NCBI GenBank assembly: GCA_964236695.1
Contig: CAXSFU010000001.1
Location: forward strand, 141,074 to 205,073
Length of the DNA: 64,000 nt
Direction: 5' to 3'
Source: CAXSEF01 sp964236695
GTDB lineage: Bacteria > Pseudomonadota > Alphaproteobacteria > Acetobacterales > Acetobacteraceae
Below, one piece after another: positions 56,453 to 64,000 of the stretch; position 1 is the first letter of the stretch, and each line of letters starts with the position of its first letter. The translations under genes and the position numbers were made by a program. The notes beneath the pieces were generated by a model. It searched no databases. It was not told the DNA's origin and saw only the letters and a list, made by a program, of their open reading frames with translations.

Positions 56453-56686
56453 ATGACGCCTTCCCGCATCCTCCCGACCCCGGCCCGCCTCGCCGCCGCG
56501 GCCCTGCTCGCCCTGCTCGGCGGCTGCACCGGGGTGGCCAGCCCGGTCGGCCCGCGGGTGGCCGAGGGCTACGGCTACGTCTGCGCCGCCGGGGTCTACC
56601 AGTGCCGCCTGCCGCAGCAGGTCCGCATCGGCGAGCACTGCTCCTGCCCCGGCCTCGGCGCGCCCTCGTTCGGCTACGTGCACTGA
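56453..56686 (+). CDS. Small lipoprotein
   Basis: A 77-residue protein with a lipoprotein signal (ARLAAAALLALLGGC, lipidated Cys25) and a short mature part with four further cysteines (YVCAAGVYQCRLPQQ and GEHCSCPG), suggesting two disulfides in the periplasm. AGGAGA lies six bases before the ATG. It follows the HtrA-like gene by 45 bp and may share its transcript. Function unknown. Confidence 0.8.
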   Translation: MTPSRILPTPARLAAAALLALLGGCTGVASPVGPRVAEGYGYVCAAGVYQCRLPQQVRIGEHCSCPGLGAPSFGYVH

Positions 56687-56698
56687 CCCTGGCGGCGC

Positions 56699-56855
56699 CG
56701 GCCCGACCTGCCGAAGACGGCAGGCCGGGCCGGCCCCTGCCCGGACCCGCCAGGAACCCTGGCCCCCCGAATCTCCCCTCCTCTACGTAAGGTTTCCAAA
56801 GGCTCGGCCTTTGGCGGAGTTCGAGGCAGAGCGTCGACCTTAGCTTCCTTGCCCG
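56699..56855. repeat. GC-rich hairpin array R13 (degraded)
   Basis: GGCCGGGCCGGCC, a worn CCAGG..CCTGG unit, and CCAAAGGCTCGGCCTTTGG followed by the GAGTTCGAGGCAGAG variant. It separates the small lipoprotein from penicillin acylase. Confidence 0.75.
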
Positions 56856-56898
56856 AGCCCCTGGCGCCACCCCGCGCCCCCGTGCACGATCCGCCACA

Positions 56899-59358
56899 AT
56901 GCGCACCGCCCGCATCCTCGCCACCGGCCTTGCCGGCCTGTTGCTCGTGGCGGCGGGCTCGGCCGCCGGCATCGTCGCGCTGACCCTGCCGCCGCGCCAC
57001 CTGGCCCTGCACGTTCCCGTGCTGTCCGCGCCGGCCCACGTCACCTTCGACGGCGACGGCATCCCGCGCATCCGCGCCGCCAGCGAGGCGGACGCCGCCG
57101 CGGCACTCGGCGTGCTGCACGCCCGCGACCGGCTGTCGCAGATGACGCTGTTGCGCGCGGTCGGCTCCGGGCGGCTGGCCGAGCTGGCCGGGCCGGACGC
57201 CGTGCCGCTCGACCGCATGATGCGCACCCTGGGCCTGCGCCGCCTTGCCGACGCCGACGCCGCGGCGGCCACCCCCGAGATGCGCGCGCTGCTCGAGGCA
57301 TACGCCGCAGGCGTCAACGCCTGGACCGCGGCGCGCGGCCGCTTCGCCTCGCTCGACGCGCCGCTGCTCGGCCCGCCGGCGCCCTGGACGCCCGCCGACA
57401 CCATGCTGTGGGGCCGCGTGCTCGCGCTCTGGCTGTCCACCAACGAGCGGGCGGAGCTGGCCCGCCGGGCGCTCGCCGCGCACATCGACCTGGTCCACGT
57501 GCTCCAGCTCTGGCCCGCCCGGCGCGACACCCTGCCCGCCGACTCCCCGGGACCGGCGGACGCACCGCCCGGCTCGCCCCCCGGCCCCGACGCCGCTGCG
57601 CCCGGCGTGAGGGCGCCTCCGCCCGAAGCGACTCCGCCCGACGCGGACCCGCGCCACGCCGCGCTGGCCGCCGGCCGCCTGCTTGCGGCGCTGCCCGCCT
57701 TTCCCGGCCGCTTCACCCAGCCCGCAGAGGAGTCCGACGAGTGGGCCGTCGATGGCCGGCGCAGCGCCACAGGTGCGCCGCTGCTGGCCGGCGACCCGCA
57801 CCTGCAGCTCGGCTTTCCCGACCTGTGGTATCTCGCCCGCATCGACACGCCGGCCGGGACGCTGGCCGGCGCCACCGCCCCGGGCACGCCGTTCCTGGTG
57901 ATCGGCCGCAACAGCCGCATCGCCTGGTCGTTCACCACCGCCAGCATCGACACCCAGGACCTGTTCCGCGAGGCCGTGCTGCCCGACGGCCGCTATGCCA
58001 CCCCGGACGGACCCGCCGAGTTCACCCGCCGCGACGAGACCATCCACGTCCGCGGCGCCCCCGACATCGTGCTGCACGTGCGCGAGACCCGGCACGGCCC
58101 GGTGATCAGCGACCTCGACGATGCCGCCGATGCCGCGCTCGCCGCCGCGGCGATGCCCGGCATGGCGCCGCCGGTGCTGGCCGCCGCGATGGAGAACCTG
58201 CGCGCGCCCGCCGCCGCCGCCGGGCTGCTGGCGCTCGACCGGGCGCGCGACGTGGACGAGGCCGGCCGCGCCGCGCCCCTGCTCGCAACGCCGGTGCAGA
58301 ACCTCCTGGTCGCCGACCGCACCCGAATCGCCCTGTTCACCACCGGCCGCGTTCCGGTCCGCGCCGCGGGCGGCGCTGACCCGTTCGGCGCCGGCGCGCT
58401 GCCCGCCGCCGGCGGCGACGGCCGCCACGACTGGGTCGGCGAGGCCAGCGGCGACGCCCTGCCGCACTTCGTCGCCCCGGCCGGCGGCGTGCTGCTCAAC
58501 GGCAACGAGCCCACCGTCGGCCCCGGCTTCCCCGTCGACCTCGGCCGCGACGCCGACGGCGACTGGCGCGCCCGTCGTATCCGCGAGCGCCTCGCCGCCC
58601 TGCCGCACCCCGACGCCGCCGCCTTCGCCGCAATGCAGGCGGATGCCGGCAGCAGCTTCGCCGCCGCCCTCCTGCCCATGCTGCGCGCCGTCGCAATGCC
58701 CCCCGGGCCGGCCGGGACCGCGCAGGCGCTGCTGCTGCACTGGGACGCGACCATGGCGGCGGACAGCCCCGCGCCGCTGGTGTTCAACGCCTGGGTGCAG
58801 CGCTTCGTGACCGACATCCTCGCGCGCCACCGTGTGCCGGAAGCGCTGCGCGGCCCCTGGGAGGACTTCGCCGCTTCCCTCCTCGTCGCCCCGCACCCGG
58901 ACGCCGCGTTCTGGTGCGCCGGTTCCTGCGCTCCGATCCTCGCCGCCTCCCTGGCCGAGGCCGTCGCCGCGCTCGCCGCCCGCTTCGGCCCCGACCCGGC
59001 CGCGTGGCGCTGGGGCGACGCCCACCAGGCGGTGTTCGCGGACCCGCTGCTCGGCGCCCTTCCCGTGCTGGGCAGGCTGGCCACGCGGCGCATCGCGGTG
59101 CCCGGCGACGACACCACCCTGTTCCGCGGCGGCAACGGCGCGCTCGGCCGGTTCGAGTCCCGCCACGGCGCCGGCTATCGCGGGGTGTACGACCTTGCCG
59201 ACCTCGACCGCAGCCGCTTCATGATCGCGCCCGGGGAAAGCGGCCATCCCCTGAGCCGTTTCGCGTGGAACATGCTGCGGCGCTGGGCGGGGGGCGCTAC
59301 CATCCCGCTCGGTCCGACCCCAGATGAGGTCACAGCCACGGTGGAGCTGACGCCATGA
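56899..59358 (+). CDS. Penicillin acylase-family Ntn-hydrolase
   Basis: An 819-residue exported amidase. N-terminal hydrophobic signal or anchor (RILATGLAGLLLVAAGSAAG). Alpha-subunit region: VTFDGDGIPRIRAASEADAA, LGVLHARDRLSQM. The self-cleavage Ser279 lies in EESDEWAVDGRRSATG, followed by LLAGDPHLQL, as in the family (usually SNNW; here SDEW). The oxyanion region includes LNGNEPTVG. A ~40-residue Pro/Ala-rich stretch (~213-253) precedes the nucleophile. Substrates of relatives are beta-lactams or acyl-homoserine lactones; not determinable here. Its stop overlaps the RDD gene start (ATGA). Confidence 0.93.
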   Translation: MRTARILATGLAGLLLVAAGSAAGIVALTLPPRHLALHVPVLSAPAHVTFDGDGIPRIRAASEADAAAALGVLHARDRLSQMTLLRAVGSGRLAELAGPDAVPLDRMMRTLGLRRLADADAAAATPEMRALLEAYAAGVNAWTAARGRFASLDAPLLGPPAPWTPADTMLWGRVLALWLSTNERAELARRALAAHIDLVHVLQLWPARRDTLPADSPGPADAPPGSPPGPDAAAPGVRAPPPEATPPDADPRHAALAAGRLLAALPAFPGRFTQPAEESDEWAVDGRRSATGAPLLAGDPHLQLGFPDLWYLARIDTPAGTLAGATAPGTPFLVIGRNSRIAWSFTTASIDTQDLFREAVLPDGRYATPDGPAEFTRRDETIHVRGAPDIVLHVRETRHGPVISDLDDAADAALAAAAMPGMAPPVLAAAMENLRAPAAAAGLLALDRARDVDEAGRAAPLLATPVQNLLVADRTRIALFTTGRVPVRAAGGADPFGAGALPAAGGDGRHDWVGEASGDALPHFVAPAGGVLLNGNEPTVGPGFPVDLGRDADGDWRARRIRERLAALPHPDAAAFAAMQADAGSSFAAALLPMLRAVAMPPGPAGTAQALLLHWDATMAADSPAPLVFNAWVQRFVTDILARHRVPEALRGPWEDFAASLLVAPHPDAAFWCAGSCAPILAASLAEAVAALAARFGPDPAAWRWGDAHQAVFADPLLGALPVLGRLATRRIAVPGDDTTLFRGGNGALGRFESRHGAGYRGVYDLADLDRSRFMIAPGESGHPLSRFAWNMLRRWAGGATIPLGPTPDEVTATVELTP

Positions 59359-59831
59359 CCAGGGACTGGCCGAACGACCCGCTGATCCGCGGCGTGATCC
59401 AGCGCCGCATCCTGTCCTGGGGCATCGACGCGACGCTGCTCGCAGTCGGCCTCTCGATGCTGCACGTGGCGCTGCTCGGGATCGGTCTGCTCACCTTCGG
59501 TCTGGGCCTGCCGCTGCTCGCCGCCCTGCCGGCCGTGCCGTTCCTCTACACCTGGGGGTGCGTCGCGGGCTTCGGCGCCACGCCCGGCCAAGCGCTCGCC
59601 GGCCTTTCTGTGCGCAGCGACGCCACACTGGCGACGCCGGACGGGCTGCAGGCGCTGCTCTACACCGCCGGCTACTGGCTCACCCTTGCGACCGGCGGCC
59701 TGCTGTTCCTGGTCGTGCTGGTGGCGCCGCGCCACCGTGCGCTGCACGACATGCTGGGCGGGATCGCAGTCGTGCGGGCCGACGCGCTGGCGTCGCACGG
59801 CATCGGCCCGGCCAGCGGCGTGGCCGCCTGA
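59355..59831 (+). CDS. RDD-family membrane protein
   Basis: A 158-residue protein with three hydrophobic segments. The family's Arg-Asp-Asp positions appear as RRILSWGIDATLL, then GATPGQALAGLSV and the terminal HRALHDMLGGIAVV. Function of the family is unclear (some members act in ion antiport). Its ATG overlaps the penicillin acylase stop and Bpt follows after five bases, so the three genes are one transcript. Confidence 0.92.
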   Translation: MTRDWPNDPLIRGVIQRRILSWGIDATLLAVGLSMLHVALLGIGLLTFGLGLPLLAALPAVPFLYTWGCVAGFGATPGQALAGLSVRSDATLATPDGLQALLYTAGYWLTLATGGLLFLVVLVAPRHRALHDMLGGIAVVRADALASHGIGPASGVAA

Positions 59832-59836
59832 CGCCC

Positions 59837-60664
59837 ATGTCGCGCCCCTCCGCCCCGCCCGGCCATGACGCCGCCGGCACCCGTCTGGCCTACAAGCCGC
59901 CGCGCCGGCCGCAGTTCTTCTACACCACGGCGCCGCTGCCCTGCCCGTATGTCGCCGGCCGCACGGAGCGCAAGGTCGTCACCGAGATCACCGGCCCGGA
60001 CGCAGATGCCCTGCACGACCGCCTGTCGCGCGCCGGCTTCCGTCGCAGCCACAACATCGCCTACGCGCCGGTCTGCCCGGCCTGCAACGCCTGCATCCCG
60101 ATCCGCATCCCCGAGGCGACCTTCGCGCCGGACCGCACCCTGCGCCGCATCGCCCGCACCAACGCCGCCGTGGTCGGCACCGAGGTCGCCTCGCGCGCCA
60201 CCGCCGAGCAGTTCGCCCTGTTCCAGCGCTACCAGCAGGCCCGCCACGGCGAGGGCGACATGGCGACCATGAGCTTCTACGACTACCGCGCCATGGTCGA
60301 GGACACGCCGATCGAGACCTTCCTGGTCGAGTTCCGCGATCCCGACGACCAGCTGATCGGCGCCTGCCTTGCCGACCGCCTCGGCGACGGCCTGTCCGCC
60401 GTCTACAGCTACTTCGCCCCCGAGCACGACCGCCGCTCGCTCGGCACCTTCGCGATCCTGTGGCTGGTCTCGCGCGCCAGGGCGCTCGGCCTGCCGTACG
60501 TCTACCTGGGCTACTGGGTGCCGGAGAGCCGCAAGATGGCCTACAAGGCGCGCTTCCGCCCCAGCGAGATCCTGGCCGGCGGCACCTGGCGCCCGCTCAC
60601 CGACGCCGACATCGCGGCGAGGTCCGCACCCGCCGACCGGCTCGTCACGGAAACGCCAGGCTAA
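59837..60664 (+). CDS. bpt: Aspartate/glutamate leucyltransferase (N-end rule)
   Basis: A 275-residue aminoacyl-tRNA-protein transferase that adds Leu to N-terminal Asp or Glu of proteins destined for ClpAP. N-terminal ATE domain: PLPCPYVAGRTERKVV, IAYAPVCPACNACIPIRIP with the conserved Cys set; C-terminal GNAT-like part: LSAVYSYFAPEHDRRSLG, YVYLGYWVPESRKMAYKARF. Length is normal. It lies at the end of the penicillin acylase-RDD operon; no functional link is obvious. Confidence 0.95.
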   Translation: MSRPSAPPGHDAAGTRLAYKPPRRPQFFYTTAPLPCPYVAGRTERKVVTEITGPDADALHDRLSRAGFRRSHNIAYAPVCPACNACIPIRIPEATFAPDRTLRRIARTNAAVVGTEVASRATAEQFALFQRYQQARHGEGDMATMSFYDYRAMVEDTPIETFLVEFRDPDDQLIGACLADRLGDGLSAVYSYFAPEHDRRSLGTFAILWLVSRARALGLPYVYLGYWVPESRKMAYKARFRPSEILAGGTWRPLTDADIAARSAPADRLVTETPG

Positions 60665-60691
60665 CGGGCAGCGCCCGCCCGGCCGCCTGCC

Positions 60692-61015
60692 TCAGATCTG
60701 CGACTCCGGCAGGTGCACGATCAAGCCGTCCAGCTCCGGCGTCATGTCGATCTGGCAGCTCAGCCGGCTGTTCGGCTTGCGCTCGCTGGCGGTGCTGTCG
60801 AGCATGTCCTCCTCGTCCTGCTTGATCGCCGGCACCTTCGCCTCCCAGGCCGGGTCGACATAGACGTGGCAGGTCGCGCACATCGCGTTGCCGCCGCACT
60901 CCGCGACGATGCCGTCGATGCCGTCGTTGATGGCGGCCTGCATCACGCTGATGCCGGGGCGGGCCTCCACGACCTTCTGCTGGCCGTCGGGGCTGACGAA
61001 TGTGAGGCTGGCCAT
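60692..61015 (-). CDS. 2Fe-2S ferredoxin (adrenodoxin/putidaredoxin type)
   Basis: A 107-residue electron carrier. Cluster ligands Cys40, Cys46, Cys49 (ECGGNAMCATCHVYV) and Cys87 (RLSCQIDM) match the vertebrate-type C-x5-C-x2-C-x37-C spacing. AGGAGA lies eight bases before ATG 61015. Such ferredoxins serve cytochromes P450 or Fe-S assembly; no P450, reductase or isc gene is adjacent. It is convergent with bpt. Confidence 0.96.
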   Translation of the reverse strand: MASLTFVSPDGQQKVVEARPGISVMQAAINDGIDGIVAECGGNAMCATCHVYVDPAWEAKVPAIKQDEEDMLDSTASERKPNSRLSCQIDMTPELDGLIVHLPESQI

Positions 61016-61152
61016 GCGGGTGCTCTCCTGCTGCGTCCCAAGGGTCGGGGATCACCGCACGGGCGTCAACACGGCGGCGCCGTGACGACCGCCGCTCCGG
61101 CAGGCAATGCCTCGCCCGGCAGAGTTTGCCGGAAGCCCGAAGCACCCGGCTC

Positions 61153-61374
61153 CTGGAGGCTGCCGGCCTCGATGTCCTGTGCAAAGACAGGCAGCAAGCA
61201 TGTTCTTTCTTGGAAGAAAGAACCAAAGAACTTTTGCTCATAGAGATTCGGAGCCGCCCAGGCGCCTGGAACCCAATTTGCAAGGTCTTTTTGCTTCTTT
61301 TTCTTCAGAAGAGGAAGAGTCTTGCTGCCCTGCCTTAATCAGCGATTTGGTTGCAATTGCACGACAGCCTCTAG
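61153..61374 (+). repeat. TIR palindromic element, copy E
   Basis: Ends CTGGAGGCTGCC at the left and CACGACAGCCTCTAG at the right. The GA-centred palindrome at about 61201-61221 has one base missing in an arm, and the TC-centred palindrome at about 61294-61317 has two changes (AGAGGAAGAG), so this copy has begun to decay. The right-end CTAG (61371-61374) supplies the TAG stop of the TPR glycosyltransferase gene. Confidence 0.86.
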
Positions 61375-63692
61375 GACGAGGTTCCCGAAGGCGAGCCTTC
61401 GGCGGCGTCCAGAGGCAGAGCCTGCCGCCCGCCCGCGACCTCGCCAGCATCAGGCTGAACCCGGCGATCCCGCACCGCGCGCTCCAGCACGTCCCCCATC
61501 GCGTCGATGCAGCTCCGGTCGCCGAACGCGCGGTGCCGCCCTGCCCGCACCCGCGCCGACGCCGACGCCCGCGCGCCGGCGTCGCACCCGAGCCGCACCG
61601 CCATCGCCACGTACTCGTCCTCGCTCCCCGCGATCAGCTCCGGCACGCCGATGCGCGCCAGGATCGCCGCCGTGTGCCGGCTGCGCATCAGCGCGCCCGG
61701 CAGCGTCACCACCGGCCGCGCCTGCGCCAGCCCGTCCAGCGTCGACTTCCCCCCCGACCAGCCGGGCGTGTCGAGCACCACGTCGCAGGCGCCGATCGCC
61801 GCCACGAACGCCGCCGCGCCGAGCGAGGGCAGGAACACGCAGTGCCGCGCCGCTTCCAGCCCGTGCGCCGCAAAGGCGCGCTGCAGCCGCGCCTGGAACA
61901 GCGCCGTGACCTCCGGCTCGCGCGCGAACTCGATGAACACGAACTGGGCATCCCCGGAGCGGGCGGCCACCCCGGCCGCGATGCGCGCGAACAGCGCGTC
62001 GTGCACCGGCCGGTACTTGTACAGCGCCTGCCCCGACCAGAACACGACCGCGCCCTCGCGCAGCCCAAGCGACGCCCGCGACGCCGGCGCCACCTCCGTC
62101 GCGTCCGGCGCGTAGCAGGTGCCCAGGTTCGGCAGCCGCACCAGACGCTCGGTGTAGTGTGCGTCGCCGTCGGCCGGCTCCATCAGCGCGCTCGACAGGA
62201 ACAGGTCGATGCTCGGCATCCCGCTGGTCACCGGATGGCCCCACGACATCGCCTGCACCGGCGCGAGGCGATGTGCCGCCAGGTGCGCCGCCACCGGGTC
62301 CATGCCGATCTCGGGATACAGAACCACGTCCGGCTCTGCCGCCAGCACCGCCTCGCGCCAGGCAGGCAGCGGCCGCGCGCCCGACACGAACCGGTCCGCC
62401 AGTGCCGCCGCCAGCGCCGTCACCGCGTCGGTCTCGGGCCCGGTGTGGAACGCGCTGACCTCGAAGCGCGCGCGGTCGAGATGCTCCAGCCACCCGCGCA
62501 GCAGCAGCGACCACACCGTGTGCCGGCAGAAGAACCCGCTCACCACCGCCACCCGGATGCGCCCGTCCGGCGCCGGCCGCGGCATCGGCGCCACGCCGTA
62601 CGCCGCGTCGACCAGCCGGCAGCACAGCGCGCCGTACGCCGACTGCAGCGCCCGGTCGTCGCCCCCCTGATAGGCCAGGAAGAACGGCGGGCTGCTACCC
62701 ACCCCCGCCGCCAGCGCGCCCGCGCCTTCCTCCACGGCGGCAGCGGTCAGCGCTGCCAGCTCCGCCGCATACTCCGCCCGCCGCCGCCCGATCTCCGCCT
62801 CGTCGCGGTACAGCATCGGCAGCCGCGCCGCGCACAGCGCGAACCGCGCCGCCCCGTCCCGCGGCAGCAAGGCCAGCACCGCCCGGAAGCTGTCCGCCGC
62901 CTCGTCCATGCGGTTACGCGCCAGCGCCACGCAGCCGAGGTTGTGGTGCGCGCCCGCCAGCCCCGGATCGTCGCGGATCGCCGCCCGGTGGCACGACGAC
63001 GCCGCCGCCAGCATTCCCAGGCGGTGCAGCGCCACCCCGAGGTTGGTGCGCGCACCGGCGAACGCCGGACGCAGCGCCAGCGCCGTGCGGAACAACCCGG
63101 ACGCGCCCGCGGCGTCGCCCCCGGCGAGCGCCAGGCAGCCCAGGTTGTGCCACCCGTCCACCAGCCCCGGGTCGAGCGACACGCAGCGGCGCAGCGCTTC
63201 CGCCGCGCCCGCCCCGCCCGCTGCCGACAGCGCACCGGCCAGCCGCAGCCACGCGTCCGCCGACCCCGGCGCCAGCGCCACCAGACGCTGCCCCGCCACC
63301 ACCGCCGCCCCGTCCTCGCCAGCCGCCAGCAGCGCCGCCACCAGGTTGCCCAGCATCGCCGCCGAGTCCGGCCGCAGCGCCACCGCGCGGCGGTGCGATG
63401 CCACCGCCTCGCCCACCCGTCCCAGCCGGTACAGCGCGTTGCCCAGGTTCGCGTGGGCGAACGCCCGGCCGGGCGACGCCGCGATCGCGCGCCCGATCAG
63501 CGCCACCGCCGCCGCGCCGTCGCCCCGCTGGTCCGCCAGCAGCCCCAGCATGTGCAGCGAGTCCGCGTGCCCCGGCGCCTCGCGCAGGAGCGCGTGGTAC
63601 GCCGCCTCCGCCGCGTCCAGCCTGCCCGCCTCGTGCAGCACCAGTGCGGCCTCGAACCGCACTTCCGGCGTGGGCTCCCTTGCCTCCGGCAC
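61371..63692 (-). CDS. TPR protein with O-GlcNAc-transferase-like (GT41) domain
   Basis: A 773-residue cytosolic protein. Residues ~5-330 are about eight TPR units (ANLGNALYRLGRVGEAV; WHNLGCLALAGGDAAGA; HHNLGCVALARNRMDEA). The GT-B domain (~400-740) shows VSGFFCRHTVWSLLLRGW, WSGQALYKYRPVHDAL, FLPSLGAAAFVAAI and LDTPGWSGGKSTLDGLAQA, as in bacterial SPINDLY/OGT-type glycosyltransferases that glycosylate proteins. GTG 63692 has GGAGG seven bases upstream. The last ~17 codons (QALPLDAAEGSPSGTSS) are hairpin-array sequence and the TAG stop lies in repeat copy E. Confidence 0.9.
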   Translation of the reverse strand: MPEAREPTPEVRFEAALVLHEAGRLDAAEAAYHALLREAPGHADSLHMLGLLADQRGDGAAAVALIGRAIAASPGRAFAHANLGNALYRLGRVGEAVASHRRAVALRPDSAAMLGNLVAALLAAGEDGAAVVAGQRLVALAPGSADAWLRLAGALSAAGGAGAAEALRRCVSLDPGLVDGWHNLGCLALAGGDAAGASGLFRTALALRPAFAGARTNLGVALHRLGMLAAASSCHRAAIRDDPGLAGAHHNLGCVALARNRMDEAADSFRAVLALLPRDGAARFALCAARLPMLYRDEAEIGRRRAEYAAELAALTAAAVEEGAGALAAGVGSSPPFFLAYQGGDDRALQSAYGALCCRLVDAAYGVAPMPRPAPDGRIRVAVVSGFFCRHTVWSLLLRGWLEHLDRARFEVSAFHTGPETDAVTALAAALADRFVSGARPLPAWREAVLAAEPDVVLYPEIGMDPVAAHLAAHRLAPVQAMSWGHPVTSGMPSIDLFLSSALMEPADGDAHYTERLVRLPNLGTCYAPDATEVAPASRASLGLREGAVVFWSGQALYKYRPVHDALFARIAAGVAARSGDAQFVFIEFAREPEVTALFQARLQRAFAAHGLEAARHCVFLPSLGAAAFVAAIGACDVVLDTPGWSGGKSTLDGLAQARPVVTLPGALMRSRHTAAILARIGVPELIAGSEDEYVAMAVRLGCDAGARASASARVRAGRHRAFGDRSCIDAMGDVLERAVRDRRVQPDAGEVAGGRQALPLDAAEGSPSGTSS
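61374..61425. repeat. Partial hairpin array inside a coding sequence (R15)
   Basis: CGAAGGCGAGCCTTCGG followed by CGGCGTCCAGAGGCAGAGCCTG, variants of the CCAAAGGC and GGCAGAGCC units. The segment encodes the C-terminal residues of the TPR glycosyltransferase and directly adjoins repeat copy E, so both repeat families meet here. Confidence 0.75.
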
Positions 63693-63740
63693 GGGCCGTC
63701 CTCCGATCCCTGTCTCGCACAGACTGCGCCCGGGCGGTTA

Positions 63741-63955
63741 AAGGGCAGTGAGCAAGGCCAGGGCTCTGCCCTGGACCCGCCAGGGCGAGCCGCCCTGGAC
63801 CGGCCTCCAGGAGCACGACCCTGAGTCGGGGTTTCCAAAGGCGAGCCCTTGGAAACCACTTCTTAAGCAAGGCCGGGTCCAGGGGCGGCTCGCCCCTGGC
63901 GGGTCCAGGGCAGAGCCCTGGCCTTCTTAAACTGAGACACTGCCCGCCCCTGGCC
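63741..63955. repeat. GC-rich hairpin array R14 (longest)
   Basis: Short two-unit form (CCAGGGCTCTGCCCTGG; CCAGGGCG/CGCCCTGG), a ~30-bp spacer, GGTTTCCAAAGGCGAGCCCTTGGAAACC, the link TTCTTAAGC, a CCAGGGGCG/CGCCCCTGG unit, CCAGGGCAGAGCCCTGG and the tail ACTGAGACACTGCC. It fills nearly all of the last 300 bases of the window; no gene start is supportable in the remaining bases. Confidence 0.88.
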
Positions 63956-64000
63956 TTGCTTGCTTTCCCCCCGCCGCGCGGGTCAAAACCCCGCCATGGC

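Noticed and set aside
61107..63824. A 905-codon plus-strand open frame opposite the TPR/GT41 gene
   Set aside because: An Arg/Pro/Gln-rich shadow of a clear coding sequence on the other strand, starting inside repeat copy E.

Overview
The window is a very GC-rich (roughly 70% or more) bacterial chromosome segment. It looks alphaproteobacterial and most like an Acetobacteraceae-type Rhodospirillales genome; this is inferred from gene content, codon bias and the intergenic repeat families, not from a database search. Supporting signs are PII (glnB) directly upstream of glnA behind a sigma-54-like promoter, adjacent rplM and rpsI with argC downstream, a Bpt leucyltransferase, a cysteine-free (magnesium-type) HemB, an Ala/Lys-rich HU protein and single-domain response regulators. 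Most of the sequence is coding. No CRISPR array, prophage or intact insertion sequence was seen.

Layout. 1-6.5 kb: partial transglutaminase-like gene, gamma-glutamyltransferase, HU, a small unknown protein, tRNA-Lys, a DedA/YqaA membrane protein and a secreted unknown. 6.5-8.7 kb: an OmpR-type regulator and sensor kinase pair. 8.8-13.8 kb: a lipopolysaccharide/export cluster on the minus strand (hldE, an AGE-family sugar isomerase/epimerase, a heptosyltransferase-like GT9 and a Wza-like export lipoprotein). 14-29.4 kb: an MFS exporter, a GH13 alpha-glucosidase, an AI-2E-family permease with an extra C-terminal domain, a DUF1244 protein, pyruvate kinase, a sterol-desaturase-family hydroxylase, a receiver-only regulator, a large GH63-like glucosidase, a Gly/Tyr-rich lipoprotein and a TPR-glycosyltransferase. 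29.6-38.3 kb: housekeeping genes (argC, rpsI, rplM, an NAD-dependent epimerase, tRNA-His, an aminotransferase, glnB-glnA and a DsbA-like oxidoreductase). 38.3-45.3 kb: prfA, hisS, ispG, a RodZ-like protein and hemB. 45.4-55.3 kb: a translationally coupled minus-strand operon (acyltransferase 3, CaiB-type CoA transferase, alpha/beta hydrolase, a 1312-residue tandem glycosyltransferase, a GT2-like and a GT11-like enzyme). 55.4-63.7 kb: a degenerate HtrA/PDZ protein, a small lipoprotein, a penicillin acylase-RDD-Bpt operon, a 2Fe-2S ferredoxin and a TPR/O-GlcNAc-transferase-like protein.

Two intergenic repeat families dominate the non-coding sequence. One is a 220-234 bp element with terminal inverted repeats and two AT-rich palindromes. 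It has five copies, four of which share a CTAG with the TAG stop codon of a neighbouring gene. The other is a modular GC-rich hairpin array at about fourteen loci, mostly after gene ends. In three genes, array-like sequence has become part of the C-terminal coding sequence.

The least ordinary gene set is the 45.4-55.3 kb operon. Overlapping stop and start codons link acyl transfer, CoA transfer, hydrolysis and three glycosyltransferases, one of them an internal duplication whose first catalytic motif is altered. It reads as a candidate pathway for an acyl-modified surface glycan; the product is unknown.
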